A stretch of 64,000 nt of DNA, taken from the NCBI GenBank assembly GCA_046349915.1, contig JAXMBL010000003.1:434001-498000 (forward strand), read 5' to 3'. Numbering within the stretch: position 1 is the stretch's first letter; every line of letters begins with the position of its first letter. This stretch comes from CAIXSC01 sp046349915. GTDB lineage: Bacteria; Planctomycetota; Planctomycetia; Pirellulales; Pirellulaceae. Positions 33,335-41,980 of this stretch are shown here, piece by piece. A program made the position numbers and the translations under genes. The notes under the pieces are model-generated. The model was not told where the DNA came from and made no database searches. It saw only the letters and a list, made by a program, of their open reading frames with translations.

Positions 33335-34003
33335 TTACGTTCCGGTTTCCGGCCGCGTTCCATCTCGCAGGTACGGCTCCAGAATCACTCGCAAATTTTC
33401 CCGTGCCCGCCACAGCAGCGACTTGACCGACGGTACGGTCAGGTCGAGCGTGCGGGCGACATCCACGTAACTCATCTCTTCAAACTTCGACAACAGCAGC
33501 GCCATTCGTTGTTGATCCGGCAGCGAATCGATCGCCTGCCGCACGATGTCCGACAGTTCGGCTTTGTCGAGTCGACGAGTGGGCATGAAGCCGCTGGCGG
33601 CCTTCGCCAGATCTTCCAACTGCAAGCTCGATGAGTCGCCGGCGCCGTTGGCTGGCACCCCCATCTCCCGCCGTCGCGCTTGCGTGCGCAGCGAGTTGCT
33701 GGCCACATTGTGGGCGATTCGGTAGAGCCAAGTGGCGAAACGAGCGTCCGGCGAGTAGCTCTTGCGAGCCTTGTACACTCGCAGAAACACCTCCTGCGTC
33801 AGATCCTCTGCGCTCTGCCGGTTCCGCACCATATGCTCGAGGACGCCGATCAGGCGGTTCTGATAGCGGGCTACGAGTTCCTCGAACGCGACGGCGTCGT
33901 CGTCGCGCACTTGGAGCATCAGCCGAACGTCTGGGTCGGCTGTCTCGTAGTTGCGATCCGAATTACGATCGGAATTGCGATCAGAAACGACCGGACCCGA
34001 CAA
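33335..34003 (-). CDS. ECF-type RNA polymerase sigma factor
   Basis: 222 residues. Sigma region 2 is DDDAVAFEELVARYQNRL...RNRQSAEDLTQEVFLRVYKARKSYSPDARFATWLYRIAHNVASNSLR, and region 4 is SLPDQQRMALLLSKFEEMSYVDVARTLDLTVPSVKSLLWRARENLR. Both are complete. The N-terminus carries a short repeat SDRNSDRNSDRN from 12-bp tandem DNA units; an internal Met (MLQVRDDD) would remove it, so the exact start is uncertain. It is the first gene of the operon 34003-31636 and probably controls it together with a distant regulon. Confidence 0.95.
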   Translation of the reverse strand: MSGPVVSDRNSDRNSDRNYETADPDVRLMLQVRDDDAVAFEELVARYQNRLIGVLEHMVRNRQSAEDLTQEVFLRVYKARKSYSPDARFATWLYRIAHNVASNSLRTQARRREMGVPANGAGDSSSLQLEDLAKAASGFMPTRRLDKAELSDIVRQAIDSLPDQQRMALLLSKFEEMSYVDVARTLDLTVPSVKSLLWRARENLRVILEPYLRDGTRPETGT

Positions 34004-34288
34004 TCGTCGCTCCTTAAGGCCTTCGGATATCTGACTTTACCGGAATGGCTGACGCCGCGCGTCGCTCTCCCCAACTCCTCATCCTACTGAACACCGGTCC
34101 GGAAAAGAAGTTGCTGACTAAGGTGGAACGAGAATGCAGAGACGGGGCGACGCCCGAATCCAGTCCCTTTTTGACGATGGTGGTTCTTTCCGCGCGGCGG
34201 GCGATACGCTAAACAATCACGAGCCAGCCTTACGCAAGCCATCTTTGGCTCGTCGACCACTTTGGTACTCCATGAAAGGTTTTCCTCC

Positions 34289-35014
34289 ATGTCTCAACGT
34301 TCTTCGCTATTCGTGAATCGACGTGATTTCGTGAAAGGGGCCACGACGCTGGCCACCTCCTTGGCCGCGGGCGCCACGATCGGGGCATTTTCCTCGTCGC
34401 CGGTGTATGCCGCGGACGCCCCCATTACTTTGCCCAAGCTGCCCTACGCGTACGATGCACTCGAGCCGTACATCGACGCCAAGACCATGATGATTCACCA
34501 CACCAAGCATCATCAGGCCTACATCGATCGCTTCGTCGCCGCGGTTGCCGCCAACAAAGAGCTTGCCGGGAAAACCCCTGAGGAATTGCTGAAGAACCTG
34601 AACTCGGTGCCGGAGGCCCTCCGAGCGGTCGTGCAAAACCACGGCGGCGGACATGTCAATCACACGTTCTTCTGGAACATCATGGGCCCCGGAAAGGGCG
34701 GCGAACCCAAGGGGAAAGTCGCCGAAATGATCAAGGCGAAGTTCACCAGCTTCGAGAACTTCAAGGAAGCCTTCACCACGGCGGCGATGGGACGGTTCGG
34801 CAGCGGCTGGGCCTGGCTCGTGACCGGCAAGGATGGGCTTGAGATCATCAGCACCGCCAATCAAGACAGCCCCATCTCCTTGGGAAAAACCCCTTTGCTG
34901 GGAATCGATGTGTGGGAACACGCCTACTATCTGCACTACCAGAACCGACGAGCCGACTATGTGAAGGCTTGGTGGAATGTCGTGGATTGGGACGCTGTCG
35001 CTAAGCACGCCTAA
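34289..35014 (+). CDS. sodA: Tat-exported superoxide dismutase, Mn-type
   Basis: 241 residues from ATG 34289; in-frame codons from 34262 are unlikely. Residues about 5-35 form a twin-arginine signal (NRRDFVKGATTLATSLAAG). The enzyme part has the metal ligands in HHTKHHQAYIDRF, GGGHVNHTFFW and GIDVWEHAYYLHYQNRRADY. STANQDSPI with the active-site Gln is typical of Mn rather than Fe enzymes. Most bacterial Mn/Fe SODs are cytoplasmic; this one should act in the periplasm and be folded with metal before export. It is divergent from the ECF sigma gene with 285 bp between, so shared stress control is possible. Confidence 0.92.
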   Translation: MSQRSSLFVNRRDFVKGATTLATSLAAGATIGAFSSSPVYAADAPITLPKLPYAYDALEPYIDAKTMMIHHTKHHQAYIDRFVAAVAANKELAGKTPEELLKNLNSVPEALRAVVQNHGGGHVNHTFFWNIMGPGKGGEPKGKVAEMIKAKFTSFENFKEAFTTAAMGRFGSGWAWLVTGKDGLEIISTANQDSPISLGKTPLLGIDVWEHAYYLHYQNRRADYVKAWWNVVDWDAVAKHA

Positions 35015-35102
35015 GAGATTGCCCGGTATGATCCGCCGCGACGAGTGCTCGTCGCGGCGGTGTTGGGTTTGAGAAGCGTCGTGCGCGGATTGGCTCGCCG
35101 TT

Positions 35103-35323
35103 GTAGCGGAACTCGCAAGAGTTCCGATGTCTGCGGTCGAACCGCTCTCGCTTTCGTTTTCGGCTGGTGCGAGGTTGGGAGGGACGGAATTCTTGCGAAT
35201 TCCGCTACGAGTGAGTCGTGTAGCGGAACTCGCAAGAGTTCCGACATCTGCGGTCGAACCGCTCTCGCTTTCGTTTTCGGCTGGTGCGAGGTTGGGGGAC
35301 GGAATTCTTGCGAATTCCGCTAC
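35103..35323. repeat. Tandem pair of REPIN-like elements
   Basis: Two almost identical elements, 35103-35208 and 35220-35323. Each starts GTAGCGGAACTC-GCAA-GAGTTCCG and ends CGGAATTC-TTGC-GAATTCCGCTAC, that is, two hairpins in inverted orientation with mirror-image outer ends. The inner 50-60 bp (CTGCGGTCGAACCGCTCTCG...) is shared by both. The last element overlaps the stop of rlmN, which uses the TAG within GTAGCGG on the minus strand. A related single element is at 4145-4288. Confidence 0.93.
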
Positions 35324-36411
35324 GAGGGGGCGGCTTCGATCGAAACCAGCGACGCGACCTCGCTCGTCGCCGGCGGCGGCGTCGAGCGTCTCAACTGACC
35401 ACAGGCGGCGTTGATCGCGTCCCCTTTTCGTTCGCGAAACTGCACGTTGATTCCCGCCAATTCGAGAATCTCGCGAAACCTGGCCTGAGCGCTCGCCGAA
35501 GGCGTGACGTACGGAAGTCCCTCCACGGGATTGTAGGGAATCACGTTCAGCAGAGCCGGTCGTCCTCGCAGCAACGCCACCAAATCATGAGCGTCTTGCG
35601 TGCGATCGTTGACGCCTCCCAGTAGCACATATTCGAAGGTTAGTCTTCGCCCCGAGGCTTCAAAGTAACGATCGGAAGCCTCCAGGATCGCGTCAAGACC
35701 GATGTTGCGATTGACGGGGACCAGTTGATTCCGCAATTCGTCGGTGGGCGCGTGCAAGGAAACCGCCAGGTTGTAGCGAGTCTCTTCGCGGCAAAGTCGG
35801 TCGATCGCGGGCGGCAGGCCGACCGACGAAATCGTAATGCGGCGAGCGCTCATGCCCAAGCCTTTCGGATGGCTGGCCAGATCGAGCGCCGGCAATAGAT
35901 TGTCGAGATTCGCCAGCGGCTCGCCCATTCCCATGACGACGATATGGCTGAGTCGTTCCTCGGTGGGTAAGAGTCGCTGCAACAGCAGCATCTGTTCGAG
36001 GATCTCGCCGCGAGTCAGATTGCGGTCGACGCCGTCGAGTCCACTGGCGCAGAAGACGCACCCCATCGCACATCCGACTTGACTGCTGATGCAAATCGAA
36101 CGACGTCCGCCGTCGCGCAACAGCACGCATTCGATCCGCCCGCCGTCGGCCAGTTCGAGCAGCAGTTTCTCGGTCCCGTCGTTGGCCTGCGAATGTCGAG
36201 CCACCTTGGCGGTCCAAAGAGTGAATTCGGCCTTGAGCCGCTCCCGCAGTACGGCCGGCAAATCGGTCATGTCGTCGAAGGCGACCGCGCGGCGTTCGTA
36301 AATCCAGCCTCGCACCTGAGACTCGCGATACGCGGGTTGTCCCGAGGCCGCTAACCACTCGCGAAACTCTTGGCTCGACAGATTCAGTAAATGCTTCACG
36401 GACGTTCCCAC
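35320..36411 (-). CDS. rlmN: 23S rRNA A2503 / tRNA A37 C2-methyltransferase RlmN
   Basis: 363 residues, start GTG at 36411. The radical SAM motif is CAMGCVFC (C114, C118, C121) followed by SG. VVMGMGEPLANLDNL, ISSVGLPPAIDRL, NLAVSLHAP and FEYVLLGGVND are all RlmN signatures, and the C-terminal NAACGQLRR carries the second catalytic cysteine. RlmN methylates C2 of A2503 in 23S rRNA and of A37 in some tRNAs. A tail of about 20 residues after LRR is unusual; its last codons and stop are next to the REPIN element, so insertion of that repeat may have changed the C-terminus. Confidence 0.95.
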   Translation of the reverse strand: MGTSVKHLLNLSSQEFREWLAASGQPAYRESQVRGWIYERRAVAFDDMTDLPAVLRERLKAEFTLWTAKVARHSQANDGTEKLLLELADGGRIECVLLRDGGRRSICISSQVGCAMGCVFCASGLDGVDRNLTRGEILEQMLLLQRLLPTEERLSHIVVMGMGEPLANLDNLLPALDLASHPKGLGMSARRITISSVGLPPAIDRLCREETRYNLAVSLHAPTDELRNQLVPVNRNIGLDAILEASDRYFEASGRRLTFEYVLLGGVNDRTQDAHDLVALLRGRPALLNVIPYNPVEGLPYVTPSASAQARFREILELAGINVQFRERKGDAINAACGQLRRSTPPPATSEVASLVSIEAAPS

Positions 36412-36530
36412 CGATCGGACCGACGTACTTGTTCAAAATGTCTTCTGATATCATACGGCGGACCCGACGGATTCAGTAGGCCGTCCAGGGATGTGAAAGA
36501 TGCGAGTTTTTTGGGGAAAGTGAGTGGCAT

Positions 36531-37739
36531 ATGCCGCGAGTCGTCGGCCAGGAAGCGTTGGAACCGGATGTTCGAGGCGCGTTGGAGCTGGTGATGCGAT
36601 TGATGCCGATCCGCGGGAAAAGTGGCGAGGAACAAGCGGTCGCCGCCGAGATTACCACGTTGTTGCGGAAAGCGGGCGTGCCCGCCAAGTCGATTGTGTC
36701 GGACAACGCTGGCTCGAAAGCTCTGATTCGCTCGGAGCAAGGCAACCTGATTGTCACCTTCCCGGGTACTCTGCGTGGTCCCCGCCGCATGCTGACCGCT
36801 CATCTCGACACGGTGCCGATCTGCGTCGGCTGCAAACCGAAACGAGTGGGCGATCTCGTGCGTTCAGCGGATCCCGAAACGGGGTTGGGGGCGGATAATC
36901 GAGCGGGCGCCGCCGTGCTGTTGAACACAGCCCTGGAGATTGTCCGCCGCAAGCTGCCTCACCCACCGCTCACTTTCTGTTGGTTTGTCCAGGAAGAGGT
37001 CGGGCTGTATGGAGCCAGATTCCTACAAAAGAGTCTGCTCGGCAATCCCAAACTCGTCTTCAATTGGGATGGCGGCTCACCGAGCAAGCTGACGGTTGGC
37101 GCCACCGGCGCGTATCGCATGGAGATCCTGGTTTCGGGCATCGCGAGTCATGCGGGAGGGGCGCCCGAGAAGGGGGTGAGTGCGATCGCAATCGCTGCGC
37201 TGGCCATCGCGGACCTCCAACGCAATGGCTGGCATGGCTTGATCTCCAAGAAAGAGGGAGTGGGGACGAGCAATGTCGGGTTCATTGAAGGGGGAGAGGC
37301 GACGAACGTCGTCACCGACCGCTTGCGACTCAAGGCGGAAGCTCGCAGCCACAATCCGGAGTTCCGCACCAAGATCGTCGATGAAATCGAGGCGGCTTTC
37401 CAGCGAGCCGTGAATGAGGTTGTCAGTTCCGACGGTCGCAAGGGAAGTTATCAGCTGGATCGCAGGCTGGACTACGAGTCGTTCCGCTTGCCCGACGACG
37501 AGGCTTGTGTGGTCGCCGCCGAAGCGGCCATCAGTGCCGTGGGGTTGACGCCCGAAAGGGCGATCAGCAACGGCGGTTTGGATGCCAACTGGATGACGGT
37601 TCGCGGCTTGCCCGCCGTGACGATGGGCTGCGGCCAAGTCTCGCCTCACACGGTCCTGGAGGCGCTGAACATCGCCGAATTCCAGAATGCTTGCCGCATC
37701 GCCCTGCGGCTGGCCACGGCCACGGAAACCACCAAGTAA
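36531..37739 (+). CDS. M20-family metallopeptidase, peptidase T-like
   Basis: 402 residues, no signal peptide. Zinc-site residues fit the M20 pattern: LTAHLDTVP (H91, D93), GLGADNRAG (D122), FVQEEVGLYG (E155/E156), FNWDGG (D180), and a late His in QVSPHTVLEALNI. The dimerisation-domain loop GIASHAGGAPEKG is present. M20 enzymes of this sort cut tripeptides or other small peptides in the cytoplasm. Gene is on its own, divergent from rlmN. Confidence 0.88.
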   Translation: MPRVVGQEALEPDVRGALELVMRLMPIRGKSGEEQAVAAEITTLLRKAGVPAKSIVSDNAGSKALIRSEQGNLIVTFPGTLRGPRRMLTAHLDTVPICVGCKPKRVGDLVRSADPETGLGADNRAGAAVLLNTALEIVRRKLPHPPLTFCWFVQEEVGLYGARFLQKSLLGNPKLVFNWDGGSPSKLTVGATGAYRMEILVSGIASHAGGAPEKGVSAIAIAALAIADLQRNGWHGLISKKEGVGTSNVGFIEGGEATNVVTDRLRLKAEARSHNPEFRTKIVDEIEAAFQRAVNEVVSSDGRKGSYQLDRRLDYESFRLPDDEACVVAAEAAISAVGLTPERAISNGGLDANWMTVRGLPAVTMGCGQVSPHTVLEALNIAEFQNACRIALRLATATETTK

Positions 37740-37770
37740 CGAGTGACGACCAACGAGTCTTTCGAACAGC

Positions 37771-38043
37771 ATGGAACTCGACGACGAACTCTGTCTCTGC
37801 TTTCACGTGACGAAACGCAAGGTGGTGAATTACCTGCGAGTGGAGAAGCCGCGTCGAGCGGCTCAATTGAGCGAGTGCTTTGGGGCGGGGACAGGCTGCG
37901 GCTGGTGCCGCCCCTTCTTGCAACGGCTTTTCGACGCCGCCGTCGCGGACGGACAAACGATCCCCGATCTACCGACCCCCGAGGAATACTCTCACCAACG
38001 AGTTGGCTACCTGGAGAAGCGGAAGGCGGAGGGGAAGGGGTAG
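37771..38043 (+). CDS. BFD-like [2Fe-2S] protein
   Basis: 90 residues, 31 bp after the peptidase gene. The four ligands are spaced C8-x-C10-x32-C43-x2-C46 (CLCFHV ... GTGCGWC), which is exactly the BFD (bacterioferritin-associated ferredoxin) pattern, and a helical middle (KRKVVNYLRVEK) lies between. A polar extension of some 40 residues (PEEYSHQRVGYLEKRKAEG) follows the domain. BFD-like proteins pass electrons, for example to bacterioferritin for iron release; no bacterioferritin gene is in view. Confidence 0.88.
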   Translation: MELDDELCLCFHVTKRKVVNYLRVEKPRRAAQLSECFGAGTGCGWCRPFLQRLFDAAVADGQTIPDLPTPEEYSHQRVGYLEKRKAEGKG

Positions 38044-38138
38044 AACGCGACTCGTGAATCGACCAGCGATTTTCGTAGCAGCCGACTGCCGTACGGTAGG
38101 CGAATCTCCAGGATGACCCGGGAAAGAAAGGACTCGAG

Positions 38139-38534
38139 ATGATTGACCCCAGTCTCATTAATTCACTTATCGCGCGAGCCAGAGCGGCAGCCGAAGCATC
38201 GTATAGTCCCTACAGTCGATTTCCCGTTGGTGCGGCTGTGCTGACGGCGAATGGTAACATTTACGCGGCTCCTAACGTAGAGAATGCCTCGTATGGCTTG
38301 ACGATCTGTGCTGAGCGGAATGCCATGTTTCATGCGATCGCGGCCAGTGAACGTCGTATTGTAGCGATAGCGCTCTTCACGCCGACCGATAGCGTCTACA
38401 CGCCATGTGGAGCGTGTAGGCAGGTGATTTCCGAGTTTGCGGATCACGACTCGATCGTCTTGTGCGTCACAAATAACGGAAGATACGAACAGTTCACCAT
38501 GGCGGAATTGTTGCCCCATGGTTTTCGTTTGTAG
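38139..38534 (+). CDS. cdd: Cytidine deaminase, paired with a TIR-GAF gene
   Basis: 131 residues, the length of tetrameric cytidine deaminases. Catalytic motifs are intact: NVENASYGLTICAERNA with C57-A58-E59, and TPCGACRQV with C90 and C93 as the other zinc ligands. FPVGAAV and the preceding SPYSRF are substrate-loop signatures. The enzyme converts cytidine or deoxycytidine to the uridine form. An AGGA lies in front of the ATG. The gene and the next one have more A/T at third codon positions than the surroundings and are 32 bp apart, so they were probably acquired together. Role beyond pyrimidine salvage is inferred from this pairing. Confidence 0.93.
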   Translation: MIDPSLINSLIARARAAAEASYSPYSRFPVGAAVLTANGNIYAAPNVENASYGLTICAERNAMFHAIAASERRIVAIALFTPTDSVYTPCGACRQVISEFADHDSIVLCVTNNGRYEQFTMAELLPHGFRL

Positions 38535-38566
38535 ACGAGTCTTCGTATTCAACAGGATTGGCGATC

Positions 38567-39679
38567 ATGGCCAAACGCACACTGCGATCATGTGGACCAC
38601 AAGTGAGTTCAGCTGCCATGGTGTTCATCAGCCATGATGTTCGTGATTGTGAGTTGGCAATTCAATTCAAGAGCTTGCTGCAGAGTGTTGGGCCGGTAGG
38701 TCTCCAGTGCTTTTGCTCATCCGACTCATCCAAAGTCACCAGTATTCCTTTCGGGAAGGATTGGTATCAGGAATTGATCAGATGCTTAGAGTTGTCGAGT
38801 GCCGTTGTCTGCCTACTGACACAACGGAGCGTCATGAGACCGTGGTTGGTGTACGAAGCCGGTGTCGCTAAAGGACGATCTGAAACGACGCAGCTTTACG
38901 GTGTCATGATCGGTAAAGTGAGTCTCGATTCGGGGCCCTTTGGACAGATCCAGAATTGCAATGCCCTGAAGGACGATGAAGTGATCCATCTTGTGAAACA
39001 AGTGTGCGGCCTTCGTAAGGGGCTAAGACGTGAGTCTTACCTGAAGAGTGTTTCCGACTTCGTTGCATTCGCGAAGGGGTTTCGCGATCGATCTGAGGTC
39101 GTGAGTTGGAGCCGACTCGTCCCCATTTGGGATGATTCCGACGATGGCCTGAGGAATGACATTGAAGAGCTTCTTGGTGAGATCCGTCAGGAGGTCGCGA
39201 GCGTCCTGGGCAAAGATAACCTCGTCGTTCGAACCAACCTCACTTTGCCATCGAGCCAAATCGACGACAGTAGCACGTTTCCGGGGCAATTGCGGTTTGT
39301 TGCATGCTGCCCCAAGGAGAACTACAGCAAATTCGAATTGGGGAACAAGTTCGCACCGGGTGAAGGGGTTTCTGGCAAGGTCTTTCTCGAGGGAGCCCCA
39401 TTCGTTGAAAACGGCAAGAAAGGAGTGTCAAAAAATAAACTGGAACTGATGCCTGATGATTTGGCGCTCGTCGCGGGCTTCCCCGTTGTCGACAACGCGA
39501 AGAAGCGACCTATCGGCGTGGTGTCGGTCGATATTTGCGGACACGGCGTACCTGCTACTCTCGGAAAGAAATTACTTGTGCATACCGGTATTCTGAAGCT
39601 TGTAGCGCAAATCACTTCGCGCCTGAATAAGGATACCGTTCCCAAGTTCGTGCTGCATTACCATGCCATTAGGGAGTAA
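38567..39679 (+). CDS. TIR domain - GAF domain protein, candidate defence effector
   Basis: About 370 residues from ATG 38567, chosen because AGGA (38554-38557) is at correct spacing; a TTG at 38558 is possible. The N-terminal TIR domain starts MVFISHDVRDCELAIQF, then IPFGKDWYQELIRCLELSSAVVCLLT and RPWLVYEAGVAKG, in which the Glu (residue 97 from this start) matches the catalytic Glu of NADase TIRs. About residues 215-355 look like a GAF domain (LRFVACCPKENYSKF, FAPGEGVSGKVFLEGAPFVE, LVAGFPVVDNAKKRPIGVVSVDI). There are no membrane helices. Reading: a soluble NAD-cleaving enzyme gated by a small ligand bound to GAF. Base composition is less GC-rich than the neighbours, suggesting transfer. Confidence 0.8.
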   Translation: MAKRTLRSCGPQVSSAAMVFISHDVRDCELAIQFKSLLQSVGPVGLQCFCSSDSSKVTSIPFGKDWYQELIRCLELSSAVVCLLTQRSVMRPWLVYEAGVAKGRSETTQLYGVMIGKVSLDSGPFGQIQNCNALKDDEVIHLVKQVCGLRKGLRRESYLKSVSDFVAFAKGFRDRSEVVSWSRLVPIWDDSDDGLRNDIEELLGEIRQEVASVLGKDNLVVRTNLTLPSSQIDDSSTFPGQLRFVACCPKENYSKFELGNKFAPGEGVSGKVFLEGAPFVENGKKGVSKNKLELMPDDLALVAGFPVVDNAKKRPIGVVSVDICGHGVPATLGKKLLVHTGILKLVAQITSRLNKDTVPKFVLHYHAIRE

Positions 39680-39782
39680 ACCTTACAAGGCATTACTCAC
39701 CGCAACAGTGGAATCTGAGCGTTCGGATTGGGAAGTTGAGTGCCGAGCATTCGCCAGCTCATATAATCCCGCTCGGGTACCT

Positions 39783-41120
39783 CTAACAATTCCGAGTTAT
39801 CCACTCGAAGGTCGCTCGTGACTCGCGGATGGTGCGTAGCGCTTCGTCGTGCAATTCCACTCGTGTGAGCATCCGTTGCGCGATTCCTTCCGCAATGGCT
39901 TGTTCGCCAACCGCTGAGGCGACTCGTGGGTACACTTCCCAGTCGGACATGGAGGGAACAATGTGTTCGTCGCTCAGTCCTTGTTCTTGAGCGGCGAGAG
40001 CCAGTTCACGAGCGGCGGCGAGCGCCATGCCGTCGGTTAATGCGCGAGCTCGAACGTCGAGCGCTCCGCGGAAGATGGCGGGGAAGGCCAGCGAGTTGTT
40101 GACCTGATTAGGGAAATCGCCGCGACCTGTGGCCACAATCCTCGCGCCGGCCCGCCGAGCCTGGTCGGGCCAGATTTCAGGCATTGGATTAGCGCAAGCG
40201 AAGACAATCGGATCGGGCGCCATGCGGGTGATCCATTCGGGAGGGATGACGCCGGGCCCAGAACTGGAAAACGCCACGCAGACATCGGCGCCCACCAAGC
40301 ACTCGGCAGGTCCCGCGACGACTCGCAAGGCATTCGACTCACGGCAGATACTCCACTTTTCAGGAAACTGCTCCGCTTGCGATTCCAAGTCTCCGCGACC
40401 CGGATGTAACGCCCCTCGCCGGTCGCAAGCGATGATGTTCGCTGGATCGGCGCCCGCTGCCACCAGCAAACGGTAAACCGCGACATTCGCGGCGCCAGTG
40501 CCAATCAGGGTGATGCGTGCGCGGGCGAATGTGCGTTCTGTCAGCCGGAAGGCGTTTTCCAGGGCTGCGAGCACAACGGTTGCCGTGCCTTGTTGATCGT
40601 CGTGCCAGACGGGAATATCCAGCTTGGCTCGTAATGCGGCGAGCACACGAAAGCATTTGGGTTGTGCGATGTCTTCCAAATTGACGCCACCGAAAGAAGG
40701 GGCGATCGCTTGCACGAATTGGATCAATTCATCTTCCGAGTTGACGCGAACGCACAAAGGCACCGCGTCAACGCCGCCGAGATACTTGAATAAGTATGCT
40801 TTACCCTCCATCACCGGTAGGCCTGCCTCGGGGCCTATGTTCCCCAGCCCCAGTACTCGGCTGCCATCCGAAACGATCGCCACCATGTTCCCGCGATTCG
40901 TCAACTGAAAGACGGCCTCGGGGTCGCGAACAATTTCACGACACACTGCGGCAACTCCCGGCGTGTACCAGATCCCCATGTCGCTTGGGTTATGAAGCGG
41001 CGCCTTCGGCATCATCTGGATTTTGCCACGATAGCGGCGATGAAGTTCGATGGACCGTTGATTAAGCGTCTGATCGGGAGGCGCGGGCTGGGAATTGGGC
41101 TGGGAAGATGATTCAGGCAT
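39783..41120 (-). CDS. Malic enzyme (NAD(P)-dependent, bacterial short form)
   Basis: 445 residues. Malic enzyme signatures: YTPGVAAVCREI, GSRVLGLGNIGPEAGLPVMEGKAYLFK, GGVNLEDIAQPKCF with the metal-binding acidic pair, DIPVWHDDQQGTATVVLAAL, and the dinucleotide fold ARITLIGTGAANVAVYRLL. It oxidatively decarboxylates malate to pyruvate. The C-terminal phosphotransacetylase domain seen in MaeB is absent. The N-terminal extension of about 22 residues is polar and Gln/Pro-rich. Choice of NAD or NADP cannot be made with confidence. Confidence 0.92.
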   Translation of the reverse strand: MPESSSQPNSQPAPPDQTLNQRSIELHRRYRGKIQMMPKAPLHNPSDMGIWYTPGVAAVCREIVRDPEAVFQLTNRGNMVAIVSDGSRVLGLGNIGPEAGLPVMEGKAYLFKYLGGVDAVPLCVRVNSEDELIQFVQAIAPSFGGVNLEDIAQPKCFRVLAALRAKLDIPVWHDDQQGTATVVLAALENAFRLTERTFARARITLIGTGAANVAVYRLLVAAGADPANIIACDRRGALHPGRGDLESQAEQFPEKWSICRESNALRVVAGPAECLVGADVCVAFSSSGPGVIPPEWITRMAPDPIVFACANPMPEIWPDQARRAGARIVATGRGDFPNQVNNSLAFPAIFRGALDVRARALTDGMALAAARELALAAQEQGLSDEHIVPSMSDWEVYPRVASAVGEQAIAEGIAQRMLTRVELHDEALRTIRESRATFEWITRNC

Positions 41121-41265
41121 GGTGCAGGTAATGGCTCAAGCGGCGAGCGGCAAAAAGTGGGCGCAGTGATGACGGCACGATTCGCCTACAATTTACAAGT
41201 TCCGTTGCGGTCCTGCTCGAACGGCGGCGGAATCGGAACGGCGAATGCCAAGTTGCGGAGGGAAT

Positions 41266-41934
41266 ATGCCGGAGTCAGCACGAGTTGCTTCTGTTCAAAT
41301 TGGACGAGCTCGAGTTTACGAAGCGGAGCGGATCGGCGACGATCAACTGGCTGCGTGGTCGTCGGCGATCGCCAAATCGTCGGTCGAGGGAACGGTGGAC
41401 GTCGGGGTGCTGGGGTTGGCGGGCGACGAACAGGTCGACCGCAAGCACCATGGCGGGACAGATAAAGCCGTGCTGGGTTACTCGGCCGAACATTATGCTC
41501 TTTGGCGAAGCGAGCATGCGGCGCTTGACTGGCCCCACGGCGCCTTTGGCGAAAACCTCACCATCGTCGGGCTCGACGAATCCCTGGTGTGCGTGGGGGA
41601 CGAGTACTCGGTGGGCTCTTGCATCCTACAAGTGTCACAACCCCGTCAGCCTTGCTGGAAGCTCGCGCGACGCTGGCGGCTGACCAGCTTGACCGACGAG
41701 GTAAGACGCACGGGCAGGACGGGCTGGTATTACCGAGTGCTTCAGGAAGGACGATTGGCGCCACGGGATGAGGTGCGGCTGCTGAAACGTCCCTATCCCG
41801 AGATTTCGATCGCCTGGGCTCATTCGGTCATGCACGATGTCCCTCGTCAGCAGTCGCTCGATCTGCAATTGGCCGCTTGTCCAGCCCTGGCTCAAACTTG
41901 GCGCGATACGTTGCTCAAGCGAGCCAGCCGGTGA
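41266..41934 (+). CDS. MOSC-domain protein, YiiM-like
   Basis: 222 residues from ATG 41266, which has GGAGGG five bases upstream. Features of the MOSC fold: VLGLAGDEQVDRKHHGGTDKAVLGYS, GAFGENLTIVGLDES, VCVGDEYSVGSCILQVSQPRQPCWKLARR with the conserved Cys, and the helical C-terminal end of YiiM-like proteins. MOSC proteins bind molybdenum cofactor through the Cys; YiiM helps reduce N-hydroxylated bases. No partner gene is adjacent. Confidence 0.9.
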   Translation: MPESARVASVQIGRARVYEAERIGDDQLAAWSSAIAKSSVEGTVDVGVLGLAGDEQVDRKHHGGTDKAVLGYSAEHYALWRSEHAALDWPHGAFGENLTIVGLDESLVCVGDEYSVGSCILQVSQPRQPCWKLARRWRLTSLTDEVRRTGRTGWYYRVLQEGRLAPRDEVRLLKRPYPEISIAWAHSVMHDVPRQQSLDLQLAACPALAQTWRDTLLKRASR

Positions 41935-41956
41935 GCCTGTGAAGGGAGGCGCCGCT

Positions 41957-41980
41957 CGACGGACTGGAAGCCCGTCGTAC
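41957..41980. repeat. Short CGACGGACTGGAAG-CCGTC hairpin repeat
   Basis: CGACGGACTGGAAGCCCGTCGTAC, a hairpin-forming word followed by AGACGTACAGACGGG. Same family as at 55011-55070 and 56213-56269. It is in the 204-bp gap before the DUF1549 gene. Confidence 0.6.
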
